Positions 1 through 10,379 are shown, numbered from the stretch's first letter. The stretch is DNA of 32,341 nt from Chara braunii (GCA_003427395.1 BFEA01000292.1:1053201-1085541), one strand, 5' to 3'. Notes: generated by a model from the sequence alone, not told the origin. Numbers and translations are program-made.

Positions 1-109
1 CAAGGGGTAAAGATGGACTGCACAAGTTATCGGGGACTTCAACACTCACACATACACACACCTCATGTTACTGGGTACAGCAGGGGTTAAAGATGGACTG
101 CACAACTTT
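1..109. repeat. short diverged direct repeat before the satellite
   Basis: A motif reading GGGGTAAAGATGGACTGCAC near position 5 recurs near position 84 as GGGGTTAAAGATGGACTGC, a spacing of about 79 bp. It differs from the 91-bp satellite that follows and may be an older neighbouring tandem repeat cut by the window edge. No coding signal is seen. Confidence 0.5.
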
Positions 110-2650
110 TGAGAGCACCTTAATCCAACGGAAAGTTGACAGAAGAATCCCAAGGTAATTCGCAACTTAGACATGCATCAAAGTTAGTGAGGACATAAGT
201 TTGAGAGCATCTAACGCAGCGGAAAGTTCACCGAAGCATCCCAAGGTAATTCGCAACTTACCCAGACACCCAAATCAGGGAAAACTCAAGACTTGAAGTA
301 TCAACACAAGGGAAGAGTTCACCGAACTATCCCAAAATGAATCGCAACTTACCCAAGCACCCAATTCAGTGAAAACTCAAGATTCGAAGCATCAATACGA
401 AGGGAAAGTTCACCGAATTATCACAAGATGAATCGCAACTTACCCAAGCACCCAAATCAGTGACATTTCAAGATTTGAAGCATCAACACAAGGGGGAAGT
501 TCACCGAACTATCACAAGATGAATCGCAACTTACCCAAGTACCCAAATCAGTGAAAAACTCAAGATTTGATGCATCAATACAAGGGGAAAGTTCACCGGA
601 CTATCACAAGGTGAATCACAACTTACCCAAATACGCAAATCAGTGAAAACTCGAGATTTGAAGCATCATCACAAGGTGAAAGTTCACCAAACTATTACAA
701 GATGAATCGTAACTTACCCAAGTACCCAAATCAGTGAAAACTCAAGATTTGAAGCATCAACGCAAGGGGAAAGTTCACCGAACTATCACAAGATGAATCG
801 GAACTTACCCAAGCACCCAAATCAGTGAAAACCCAAGATTTGAAGCATCAACACAAGGGGAAAGTTCACTGAACTATCACAAGATGAATCGCAACTTACC
901 CAAGCACCCAACTCAGTGAAAACTCAAGATTTGAAACATCAACACAAGAGGAGAGTTTACCGAACTATCACAAGATGAATCGGAACTCACCCAAGTACCC
1001 AACTCAATGAAAACTCAAGATTTGAAGCATCAACACAAGGGGAAAGTTCACCGAACTATCACAAGATGAATCGCAACTTACCCAAGTACCCAAATCAGTG
1101 AAAACTCAAGATNTGAAGCATCAACACAAGGGGAAAGTTCACCGAACTATCACAAGATGAATCGCAACTTACCCAAGTACCCAAATCAGTGAAAACTCAA
1201 GATTTGAAACAATCTATGAAAAGGAAACATCACCAAACTATCACAAGGTGAATCGCAACTTACCCACACACCCAAATCAGTGAAAACTCAAGATTTGAGG
1301 CAATCTATGAAGGGCAAACATCACCGAACTATCACAAGGTGAATCGCAACTTATCCAAGCCCCCAAATCAGTGAAAACTCAAGATTTGAATTAATCTATG
1401 AAGGGGAAACATCACCGAACTATCACAAGGTGAATCGCAACTTATCGAAGCCCCCAAATCAGTGAAAACACAAGCTTTAAAGCAATTTATGAAGAGGAAA
1501 CATCACCGAACTATCACAAGGTGAATCGCAACCTGCCCAAGCACCCAAATCAGTGAAAACACAAACTTTGAAGCAATCTATGAAGAGGAAACATCACCGA
1601 GCTATCACAAGGTGGATCGCAACTTACCCAAGCACCCAAATCAGTGAAACTCAAGATTTGAAGCAATCTATAAAGGGGAAACATCACCGAACTATCACAA
1701 GGTGAATTGCAACTTATCCCAGCCCCCAAATCAGTGAAAACACAAGCTTTGAAACAACTTATGAAAAGGAAACATCACCGAACTATCACAAGGTGAATCG
1801 CCACTTACCCAACCCAAATCAGTGAAAACACAAGCTTTGAAGCAATCTATTAAGAGGGAACATCACCGAACTATCACAAGGTGAATCGCAACTTATCCAA
1901 GCCCCCAAATCAATGAAAACTCAAGATTTAAAGCAATCTATGAAGAGGAAACATCACCGAACTATCACAAGGTGAATCGAATTTTTCCAAGCCCCCAAAT
2001 CAGTGAAAACGCAAGTTTTGAAGCAATCTATAAAGAGGAAACATCACCGGACTATTACAAGGTGAATCGCAACTTACCCAGACACCCAAATCAGTGAAAA
2101 TACAAGCTTTGAAACAATCTATGAAGAGGGAACATCACCGAACTATCACAAGGTGAATCGCAACTTATCCAAGCCCCCAAATCAGTGAAACTCAAGATTT
2201 GAAGCAACCTATGAATGGGAAACATCACCGAACTATCATAAGGTGAATCGCAACTTACCCAGACACCCAAATCAGTGAAAACTCAAGATTTGAAGCAATC
2301 TATGAAGGGGAAATATCACCGAACTATCAGAAGGTAAATCGCAATTTATCCAACCCCCCAAATCAGTGAAAAGTCAAGATTTGAAGCAACCTATGAAGGG
2401 GAAACATCACCGAACTATCACAAGGTGAATCGCAACTTATCCAAGCCCCCAAATCAGTGAAAACACAACCTTTGAAGCAATCTATGAAGAGGAAACATCA
2501 CTGAACTATCTCAAGGTGAATCGCAACTTACCCAGGCACCCAAATCAGTGAAAACTCAAGATTTGAAGCAATCTATGAAGGCGAAACATCACCGAACTAT
2601 CACAAGGTGAATCGCAGCTTGCTCAAGCACCCAAATCAGTGAAAATCGCA
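110..2650. repeat. 91-bp satellite array, about 28 copies
   Basis: The anchor CGCAACTTA recurs at 161, 252, 343, 434, 525 and onward to 2613, so 27 intervals span 2452 bp against 2457 expected for exactly 91 bp. Each monomer reads roughly GAATCGCAACTTACCCAAGC, then ACCCAAATCAGTGAAAACTC, then AAGATTTGAAGC, then a variable segment, then CACCGAACTATCACAAG. Copies before about 1205 carry ATCAACACAAGGGGAAAGTT and CAAGATGAATCG. Copies after it carry AATCTATGAAGAGGAAACAT and CAAGGTGAATCG. The first two copies are the most diverged, as usual for an array edge. It could be a chromosomal satellite or a tandem repeat from an LTR retrotransposon 3' untranslated region; the polypurine tract just after it favours the second. 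There is one n at 1113. Confidence 0.95.
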
Positions 2651-2654
2651 GTTT

Positions 2655-2795
2655 TGACAAGAGGAGGAGGGGGAGAATGGGGGAGAAAAAGAAAAGGAAG
2701 AAGGAGAGGAATTAGAAGAAGAAGAAAAAGAAGAAGAAGAAGAAGAAGAAGAAGAAGAAGAAGAAGAAGAAGAGGAAAAAGAAGAAGGAGGAGGC
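2655..2795 (+). repeat. GAA-rich polypurine tract and microsatellite
   Basis: About 140 bases are almost entirely A and G: first a GAGGAGGAGGGGGAGAATGG segment, then a GAA repeat from about 2715. The Arg/Lys-rich and Leu-rich reading frames across it are composition artefacts. It lies directly after the satellite and before a TATA-bearing stretch, the place where a polypurine tract sits in an LTR retrotransposon. A simple microsatellite is the plain alternative. Confidence 0.85.
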
Positions 2796-3356
2796 CTCCC
2801 TCCTCTTTCACTCACCTCTTGCTGGTCTCTAGGCGGTGGAGTTCCAATGCTTGGTTCTAGCCTCCTGGGTATGGCTGCTCCTCTCTCCCAAGCTCTCTCC
2901 TCCTTCCCTCACACCTCTCCTTTAGCTATGGCAGGTTCCTACTTCTAAGGCTGTGGAGTACTTCCCTCTAAAAGGGTTGTGGGGACCCCTTTCGGCCTCT
3001 CCTTCTACTTCACAGCCTGAGGGCTATGGCGGACCACTCTCGTTGCTCCCTCCTAGCCTCTAGGTCACCTTTCTCAGCCTTACCACCATAGCTAGGCTAA
3101 AGGCTATCTCCGTCCCTCACTCCCTTGCTTCTCTCCCACTCGGACTCTTTCCTGGACTCATTTGGGCAGCATGGACACCTCTCATGCTCAAATGAGAGTT
3201 GCGGCCTACACCTCCAGCTTATATAGGCTGGAACAGGTGCACCGCTCAACCTCTAGGCCCCTCCAAGTGCCTCTAGGTGGAGGGAGGTACTCCAAAGGCC
3301 AAATTTCCGGTTTTGGCCTCCCCGGGGGTACCTGGGCCTCAGTGTGAGAATCCGCT
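2796..3356. other. non-coding, possible LTR with TATA box and hairpins
   Basis: No protein is recognised. The stretch is pyrimidine-rich on this strand. Around 3218-3230 the minus strand reads CCTATATAAGCTGG, a very plant-like TATA box; the plus strand reads TTATATAGG. The TATA is enclosed by a short stem, CAGC and GCTG. At 3179-3198 a perfect hairpin has arms CTCTCAT and ATGAGAG, with GGGCAGC about 10 bases upstream. Flanked by a polypurine tract on one side and a primer-binding-site-like motif on the other, it may be an LTR, but I cannot fix its ends. Confidence 0.35.
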
Positions 3357-3373
3357 TGGCGCCGCGTGCCGGA
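3357..3373 (+). promoter_or_regulatory. possible retroelement primer binding site (tRNA-Asp-like)
   Basis: TGGCGCCG followed by CGTGCCGGA resembles the complement of a tRNA 3' end; plant Tat/Athila-type Ty3 elements use a tRNA-Asp site beginning TGGCGCCG. The match is imperfect after base 8, and the preceding bases do not end in a clean CA. It is not followed by a gag gene. Confidence 0.3.
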
Positions 3374-4724
3374 TTCGATCTAATCCGTGCGGGTCCTCGG
3401 CCTTCCCATATCGACCAGCAATGTTGTCTCACTCAAGCGGTCGCTGAAATATCCTCGCGATACTGAATGGTTGAAGGAATATATCGTGGGGGTTCACCCC
3501 TCGCAATATTGAACGGCTTGAAGGACGTGACGTTCAACCCCTGCGGCACCCCTAGCCTTAAAGCTAGGCGGCCTGGTGGGCAGGGTTTTTATGCCCTGTG
3601 CGCAGGTAAAAATCCCTTCTAGAGGGTTGGGCTTTGGGTTCTTTCCGACAAGGACCTTGAACCCCTGGCCCAGGAATACGTCCGACTTTTCAACTTAACA
3701 AGTAAGTGGGGCCAACGTGAAAATGGGGAGAAAGGTTATGCCTTTTCCCTATTTCGCCTTGGTCCATGACTCACCGCGCGCCACCTATACGATTCGTTTA
3801 TGGGGTGGCGTGTGGATAGTGTTCAGGTCAAGCCCTTTAGGCAGCCCAACGCTCGTAACATTTCCTCGCTCGAGCGCGGGGTTCCCATAGGGTGGACAGA
3901 CCTTATGACTTTTTTTACGTGTTGTTTTCGTGATATTTTGGCTCATGCCTGGACCCTTATCGTCCCACCAACTGAAATCACGCAAGAATATAGAAGGCAT
4001 AAGTATGTGCTCGTGCAGCCGTGTGAGGGCTACGCGAGGGACATACTCAAATGCCATAACACTTAGTCAGGCGAAGAGTAAAGTGATGATACAGTCTCAC
4101 AATAGTTATGTGGCTTGCCCGCCTGAACTCAATACAACCAGAATACCACAATCATTCAACATGTTTTACACATACATGTGAACACACACAAGGATCAAAC
4201 AACAGAACACACACCAAAAGGATCAACTTTTCAGCCTTCTGCAACTCATACCCTGCCTTATGCACACAAACCCACACTTTTCCCCACCATTCCAAACAAA
4301 GATACTCAGTCTTTAAGAAAATGGCCATTTATAAAGAATCTGGGTGAAAACCCATGAAAACATAAAACCAGTCAGGGCCAAGGCCTTAGGTTGAGAGGTA
4401 GAAAAGGATGAGAGGTTGAGTCGTGCACCGACGAATCGGCGACCGAGGAATCGACAACTGACCTGTTATCAGTGATAACAGAAGAATAGTCAGGCTGACC
4501 AAGTCAGACCTTCAATCAATACGCACGGCCTGCACCAGAGCACAGGTCAAAGAGATTTCACTACAGCGTTTAGCCTAAGTAGGGAGTAATCCTCCTAAGT
4601 CACATCCTAACTTCTCTACTAACCTCCTACTCAACTTTTGAGAGGTTCAGTAACACCTCTCCTACTCAGGGTTGAGTTGCTAAGATTGGTCTAACTGAAA
4701 ATATTCTAACTCTCCAAATTTCTC
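3374..4724. other. non-coding stretch with small repeats and palindromes
   Basis: No gene is recognised, although weak open frames of 80-90 codons occur on both strands at 3785-4066. Visible structure: an imperfect direct repeat of about 58 bp (3443-3545, units containing CTCGCRATAYTGAAYGG and TTGAAGGA); a hairpin with arms CTAGC and GCTAG near 3550; and a perfect palindrome at 4463-4481 with arms CTGTTATCA and TGATAACAG around one central base. Confidence 0.5.
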
Positions 4725-4758
4725 AAAATTTCGGCAGCGCTTCCCGTAGGAAAAGTGC
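4725..4758 (+). repeat. TTCGGCAGC hairpin module, copy 1
   Basis: AAAATTTCGGCAGC is followed by a foldable segment: GCGCTTCC pairs with GGAA and AAGTGC across a CGTA loop, allowing a two-base bulge and a G-U pair. A near-identical second copy lies 86 bp downstream, and related modules occur on the other strand at 29111-29499. Motifs of the type TTTCGGCAGMR with CCC are, from memory, common in non-coding parts of plant LTR elements; I cannot check that here. Confidence 0.6.
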
Positions 4759-4810
4759 CTTTTCAGAATTTCTAGGAACCTTAATATGACTAACTCTTTT
4801 CAGTTTTGCA

Positions 4811-4845
4811 GAAATTTCGACAGCGCTTCCCGTAGGAAAAGTAGG
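4811..4845 (+). repeat. TTCGACAGC hairpin module, copy 2
   Basis: GAAATTTCGACAGCGCTTCC followed by CGTAGGAAAAGT repeats copy 1, with G to A in the GGCAGC core and a changed right arm. The inner stem TTCC with GGAA is kept. Confidence 0.6.
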
Positions 4846-5234
4846 CTGCCAAGATTTATACAAAGTTGAAAGTCAAAGTGCAAAGCAAAATTATACTAGG
4901 GGCGAACTTCTGATCCCTGCTTGACAACTTAGGCTCATTATTGGTTCACATGCCCTCTGAATCAGGTCATGAGCCAACGATGATCCCAACCCCCAGCAGA
5001 GTCAGTCCTATCTCATCCGAAGCTTCCCTCCCATCATTCATCATACCTACCTATGGCTCCAATACTCGACGAGCATCTACAACAACTACTCTATCAAAAG
5101 ATGTTTTAAATGAGAGTCCACGAGCATGCAAGCACAAACATCTCTCACAATCCCACATGGTTCTTTTCCAGGCCACATAGTTCGTTCAAAAACCCTCATT
5201 ATTCCCTTTTTACGCTTCCTTACATAAGACATAG
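4846..5234. other. no gene seen
   Basis: A weak open frame lies at 4941-5180 with no recognisable product. The stretch separates the GGCAGC modules from the hairpin array. Confidence 0.5.
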
Positions 5235-5342
5235 GGTCAGCCAACCGAACTTATGGATGTGACTGACCTGCCAGTTTATATGACTAGGCCACACCAACTT
5301 ATGGTGCCCTAGCCTGGTAACACAAATATACGTACGCATAAA

Positions 5343-5690
5343 GATCAAACCACACCAACTTATGGTGTGACCAGTTTCTGCAAAACAACCGACATAAGGC
5401 GTATGACCGGGCCGCACCAACTTATGGTGAGGCTGGTCAGCCTGAACATTCGGCATACACATAGAACTGAACCTCCCAACTTATGGGGTTCAACCTCTGC
5501 CTAACTAACGACAAAAGGCATATGACTGGACACAACAACATATGTTGTGCCCAGCCAGCCCAAACAGTTACATATGGCGTAGAGCCAGGCTACCCAACTT
5601 ATGGATAGTCCAACCTAGCCTAGACAAAGCCACTTGCGCGAACGACCGAACAACCCGCAACTTATGCGTTCGTCCAGCCCTTCGCAATAC
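5343..5690 (+). repeat. six-hairpin higher-order repeat, copy 1
   Basis: Six successive hairpins (A-F) with loops at 5357, 5419, 5478, 5537, 5596 and 5659. The stems in order are CACACCA; GCC plus CACCA; TGAACC; CTGG plus CACAACA; GGCTA plus CC; and CGAAC plus GC. The same order recurs in copies 2 and 3. Confidence 0.85.
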
Positions 5691-5719
5691 AACCATGTTC
5701 AACTTTATGGACATAAGGC

Positions 5720-6070
5720 CTATAACTTACCACAACAACTTATGTTGTGATAAGCCTCTGTCTAAACAAATGACGTAAGGCGTATAACCAGGGCGCACCA
5801 ACTCATGGTGAGACCTGATCAACCTAAACACTCGGCATACACAAAAAATTGAACCACCTCAACTTATGAGGGATTCAGCCTTTGCCTGAACAACGACAAA
5901 AGGCATACGACCAGACACAACAACTTATGTTGTGCCTGGCCAGCCCATACAGTGACATATTGCATATGACTAGGCTACCCAACTTATGGATAGTCTAGCC
6001 CTGCCTAAGACAACAACCAGCGCGTGTGACCGAACAGCCCGCAACTTATGCGTTCGTCTGGCCTCCGCAA
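5720..6070 (+). repeat. six-hairpin higher-order repeat, copy 2
   Basis: Loops at 5737, 5800, 5861, 5922, 5981 and 6043, each about 380 bp downstream of its partner in copy 1. Unit A here has the longest near-perfect stem: CTTA plus CACAACA with TGTTGTG plus TAAG. Unit D has CCAG with CTGG where copy 1 has CTGG with CCAG. Confidence 0.85.
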
Positions 6071-6413
6071 CACAACTACATCAGATAAATAAGTTTCACA
6101 ACCAATTTCTTCCTTCAGACGATTGGTCAGGTCACCTCAACTCATTGGGATCCCCACCCAGACGCCAATTATGTTTACAAAGGGGAAAATATCCAAGCCT
6201 TATATAATTCTCTGCTTTGTGTTATCAAGGACATAGGACGGACTACCCAACTTATGGATGAGTCAGCCTGCCCAAAGTTACCACACCATTTTGTACTCTT
6301 AATCTTCTTTCCCCTCTGGTTTGTCTGCTACCCGCTTATATGGCTGGATATCCCAACTCATGGCGCCCTATATCACATTATATACTCTCATTTGCTTAGT
6401 GATGGCGACTCAT
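6071..6413 (+). repeat. degenerate part of the hairpin array
   Basis: Only isolated hairpins are visible here, at 6236-6264 (GACT with AGTC around AACTTAT) and about 6343-6372 (loop AACTCAT with a weak stem). The rest is diverged or inserted sequence, including CCAGACGCCAATTATG near 6158. Confidence 0.5.
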
Positions 6414-6815
6414 GACTTGACCACACCAACTTATGGTGTGAATAGTCTCGCCTGAAATAGTAAAGCATAAGACTGAGTCATACCAACTTATGGTGTGGTC
6501 AGGTTCTGCCTAAACAATTGACGTAAGGCGTATGATCGGGTCCCACCAACTTATGGTGAGACTGGTCAGCCTAAACTTTCGGTAACACAAAGAACTGGAC
6601 CACCTCAACTTATGAGGAGCCCAACTTTTGCCTGAACAAAGGACTAAAGGCATATGACCAGACACAACAACTTACGTTGTGCCTGGTCAGCCCATACAGT
6701 CACATACAGCATAGAACTAGGCTACCCAACTTAAGGGTAAACTAGCCTGCCAAATAACAAATAAAACAAGTGCGAAAGACTGAACAGCCCGCAACTTATG
6801 CGTTCGCCCAGCCTT
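6414..6815 (+). repeat. six-hairpin higher-order repeat, copy 3, plus one extra A unit
   Basis: An extra A-type hairpin (loop 6428) precedes loops at 6485, 6548, 6607, 6669, 6728 and 6793, which match A-F in order. Unit B pairs GTC with GAC where copy 1 pairs GCC with GGC. Unit E pairs TACCC with GGGTA where copies 1 and 2 have a weaker stem. Confidence 0.85.
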
Positions 6816-8750
6816 CGCCACATAATCACAGCTCTTGTGTACTCTGAGTTCACTCCAATAATCTGATTTACATCAATACATAGTTGTTAATTTACTCTGT
6901 AAAACAATGTCCTGAATTCAAACAAGTAAGAAAAAACAGTTATCTTTTCCAGTCATACTTCCAGTCAGGCCAATAGCAATAGAATAATATAGTTTAATGA
7001 TAGGATCACACGTGTAAATCGAGGGTTATACCTGGGTGTTCCGTGCCTATAGAACCCCGCCTGGGCTCCGACAGAGCTCCCTGAATCGGTGGGGCAACCT
7101 CCCACAGACGCCTTGGCGCGGACCTACGGGTTGCAATCCCGCCTGCCGCCTTCCTCTCGTAACCTCGGACCAGACTGAGAATAAGAAGGGTAGAGGTAGA
7201 TAGATTAGACTCTCGAGATACAAGAGTGGGACAACTCAACTCACAATAAGAGGGTCTTGAAGTCTGGAATCTCCTGAGGGCCCCGCAATGACAGCCAATG
7301 AAACGCAGTGCGAACGCAACAGTCAGATCATCGTCGATGTGCAGAGTAACAACCCCCTAAAGAATCTCCAAACTGCAGAAGTAACCTTCCACAGTCTCCC
7401 TCGGCCAGCCCTGTCACTTGTATGTAGCACGGAACAACTTCCAGCCCAACGACGGTGCCCAGCAAGTGATTTAGTACTTTGTACGACAGTAACTCTTAGC
7501 TGCGAACCGTGCTCTGCCCTCTGCAGTATGCTGCGAGGAGCACCGCCGAGTACAACAGTGGTGCACAGCAGTGGACCCCCCGGCTTGCGGCAGCAGTCCT
7601 GTTGAAAAGAGGCACTACTGGGGTATACTGTTGCAGCAGCCCCACAGTAGCTCAAAACTGGCTCAGCTAGCACACAGTCGATAGCCGCCTGACGATCCTC
7701 CAGACTGCAGCAATAGCCTCCTGCTGTAAAGGGGAACAGCCTGGTATACTGCTGCAGCAGTCCCACAACAGCTCAAATGAGCCTCAAACGTACCCAGTCC
7801 GCCACGGCAGCCCTTTGGTGATAGAGAACAGTCACCACAACTGCAGCCTACGATGCACATAGCAACGACCATCACTGTCCCTGCAGCCGCTGCCCGTGGT
7901 AACAGCAGTTCCAGTTTCTTCCAAGCTGACAACCTCAGCCATAGCCACAGCAAACCACCCCCTGATTCTACAACCAGCGGCTGGGATGCTACACAGTGGT
8001 GACACAGAGCTGCATGCACAGGGGTTTAACTACAGCATCAGAATTGTTCAATAGAATACACGACGTAACTCAGTCCGTGCATCTCGAGTGCACAACCAAG
8101 CCTTTAGCCAACACAGATCGTAGGCAGCCATCATTCCCCTCTACACAGCCAAATACACAGCTCGCCAACCACATATCGAAGGCACAACAAGGAAAGCAAC
8201 AATCAAGACATCAATAGATTGGTTTTTACTAATCAGCTAGGACCTGTGCCCATTACAGTCTGTACTCCAGCGACGTCAACAATCGTAGGACACCGTAGCT
8301 GCAGTAGTAGGACACTGTAAAGAGTCCTGCTTACTCGGTCAGGCTTACAGTGTTATGCACGAATTGACCCGTACTGGCTGTGAATTCAAATTTGGCTACA
8401 GTCAAAAGGCTCTGTGCACAGGACAGTACAGGGAGAACCCCACAACTGCGGAATGCTCCGATTATCCTGTCGTCCCCCTTTTTTCGTCTATTTTAGCTTG
8501 ATACTGCGCCGCTTCACTAGTCAAAGCAGCCGCCTGATCCGTATGTAATTTGCAGTTGGGCTTATGCCTCTTCGGTCGGCGAATTAACAGATGCCATGGC
8601 CTGTCTCTCGTGTACTCAAGTCGACCCGAGGACGGCGCACTGATGTAACAGTTCAACTTCCAGTCCTGCGGCAACCTTCCCACTACTACACGGCCAGGTG
8701 CAGCGCTTCTGACCTCAAGCTACCATGTGCAGCTCCAGCCAGCCAAGTAA

Positions 8751-8753
<3 letters not shown>
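6816..8753. other. non-coding; diverged CTGCAG-rich duplications
   Basis: No product is recognised. From about 7360 to 7800, segments with CTCCARACTGCAG and GGTATACTGYTGCAGCAG recur (7618 and 7740 are about 122 bp apart), so this is an old tandem duplication. The overlapping open frames on both strands at 7288-8019 share its composition bias and match no family I know. Positions 8240-8460 show no structure I can name. Confidence 0.5.

Positions 8754-8812
<59 letters not shown>
8754..8812. repeat. CT microsatellite
   Basis: About 29 CT units with a single T interruption. Ser/Leu and Arg/Glu reading frames across it are artefacts. One n lies at 8840. Confidence 0.95.
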
Positions 8813-8813
<1 letters not shown>

Positions 8814-9400
8814 TCCTCCTATGCACAGGCCATCACCTCNGAGGGGACTTACCGTGATCTTTTGGACGAGAGGGAGACGTCTATGAAACAACAAAAGGCC
8901 GCGAACAACATGGTCGTGATCATCGGCCAAATGTCATGGCACTGATGAGCACCACTCAGATCGAGAGGTCGTCCACACGAATAAGCCCCAACAACTGTGC
9001 GAGGACCACGCCAACGCAGCTGTGACGGACGTGACCAGCCAGAAGGCCTTGATGTTCACTACGGGGATAGCCAAGCGGATCGCGGAAATTAGCTGGATCC
9101 GAGCCGTAGGACCACAAGATCTGCCGCGTCAAGACCGCATGTCATTCAAATGTATTGTGAGCAGCACCAATCTCCCATACTGCCCTCCGCCAGAACATAC
9201 AAGACGAGGAATCTGATGAAGCTGGTGTGAAAACGCAGGAAATTTCGTCACTCCAATTTCTTCCAGTACCTGTTCCAAGCGCAGCGCAGCCTCCGACTCA
9301 CACAGCAGTGAAACGACTATCTTGTTGTAGAATCTAACTGTGTTATTGGATTCGTAGTGCATCAAAACCTCAGATTAGGCTCTTATTTTGCTTAAATCCA
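8813..9400. other. no recognised gene; short open frame at 9022-9216
   Basis: A 64-codon plus-strand frame begins MTDVTSQKALMFTTGIAKR. Its composition is less biased than its surroundings, but no domain or splice context is recognised. It could be a remnant exon or chance. Confidence 0.3.
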
Positions 9401-10379
9401 TTAAGAATTGAGCGAGATAGAGCCCTATCAAATCTTGTCTTCCGTTTTTACCTTTTCGCCCGTCTCCCCCGCGCAACCACTTCCTTCCACTCCCCTTCCT
9501 TCCAGCACTACCGCGCACATTTTTCCTCTTCCCTCTCGCCAACTACTAACTCTCTTCTCAATCTACTAACACCGTTTGACTCGGCCTGTCTCAAAAACCC
9601 AGGTTAGCACCTTCTCCTACCAAAATTCGTCAAGGAACAAGCATGATGTGGCCTTTCTTCTTTGCCATAGCTTCTAGCTCCACGTTGTCTTCTCCCTCCT
9701 TTGAATGCACCTGGCGCAGAACTACGTCCAGGTTCATTCTCCCCTTTTCTTTTTGTTTTTGTTGCCCTCTTCCTCACGTACGAGCAAATCTACTAACTAA
9801 TATCAGGAACTAACCCCATAATCCGACTTGCAGCTACTAAAAACCCCCTTTTAGCATCCTCCCTTGCCCAAATCCACCCACTAACGAGTGAAAAAAACTC
9901 TTCCTCTTCTTTTCGTTTTTGCTTCCTCGATAGCTCCGCGCTGCCTCTGATGCTTGCCCCGATCAATCTGCTAGCTTAACACCAAAACTGACACTCCCAT
10001 CACATTCGCCTCATTTTCAATTTTCTTCTCCCCCTTTCTTCTCCATCCCCGTCTTTATTTTCATCCTCTTCACTTTCTCCTCATTCTCCCTCCTCGCTGA
10101 CCCTGCTCCTAACGCAGCCCACCGTTTCTGATTGCTCGCAATGGGAGAAACCGCAATCCCTCCATAAAAAAATTGCAGGCGATACTCCCACCTTTTTATA
10201 CTTTCCTACCTACACTACTCCAGCCTCGTGGCACTCTATGCCTCTCCTTATTCTAACGAATCCAGACTACCCCTTAGTCCCCAATCGTGCTGAAGGTTAT
10301 GTAACAAAAACTGAATGTCTGGACTGAGGATATATTCGCAAGAGTGTTATATTAACAAAATCTGAATGAATGTGGCGGC
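9401..10379. other. pyrimidine-rich non-coding stretch
   Basis: Long C/T-rich DNA with repeated CTACTAAC-like words (9545, 9560, 9790, 9835) and two loosely similar segments with ATAGCTYCKMGCT near 9669 and 9930. The words resemble branch-point sequences, but no consistent exons flank them. Probably decayed transposon leader or LTR sequence. Confidence 0.4.

Larger units (their letters stand above)
5235..6808 (+). repeat. tandem array of about 22 hairpins with constant AACTTAT loop
   Basis: The loop AACTTAT (variants AACATAT, AACTCAT, AACTTAA, AACTTAC) recurs at 5248, 5296, 5357, 5419, 5478, 5537, 5596, 5659, 5737, 5800, 5861, 5922, 5981, 6043, 6246, 6353, 6428, 6485, 6548, 6607, 6669, 6728 and 6793, mostly 57-65 bp apart. 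Each loop sits between inverted arms of 7-14 bases, and arms differ between units: CACACCA with TGGTGTG, CACAACA with TGTTGTG, CCTCA with TGAGG, CGAAC with GTTCG. Short linkers also repeat: AAGGCGTATGAC before many stems and CAGCCTGAACA after them. No reading frame runs through. Possible roles are a structured non-coding RNA, a small-RNA source, recombination sites or a satellite shaped by palindrome correction; nothing here decides between them. Confidence 0.9.

Noticed and set aside
2639-2860. Arg/Lys-rich and poly-Leu open frames
   Set aside because: They are translations of the GAA microsatellite and polypurine tract; no start context or conserved sequence.
161-6793. Common origin of the 91-bp satellite and the hairpin array, based on shared CGCAACTTA / GCAACTTATGC
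   Set aside because: Only about nine bases match, the periods differ (91 versus about 60) and the satellite lacks the inverted arms; probably chance.
5235-6808. CRISPR-like array or integron attC-type sites
   Set aside because: The constant part is a short loop, not a fixed repeat, the spacers themselves repeat, and there are no cas, integrase or bacterial features.
7288-8019. Overlapping open frames of 105-147 codons on both strands
   Set aside because: Open on both strands because of GC and CTGCAG bias in a diverged tandem repeat; no domain recognised.
8591-8930. Ser/Leu and Arg/Glu repeat proteins
   Set aside because: Produced by the CT microsatellite.
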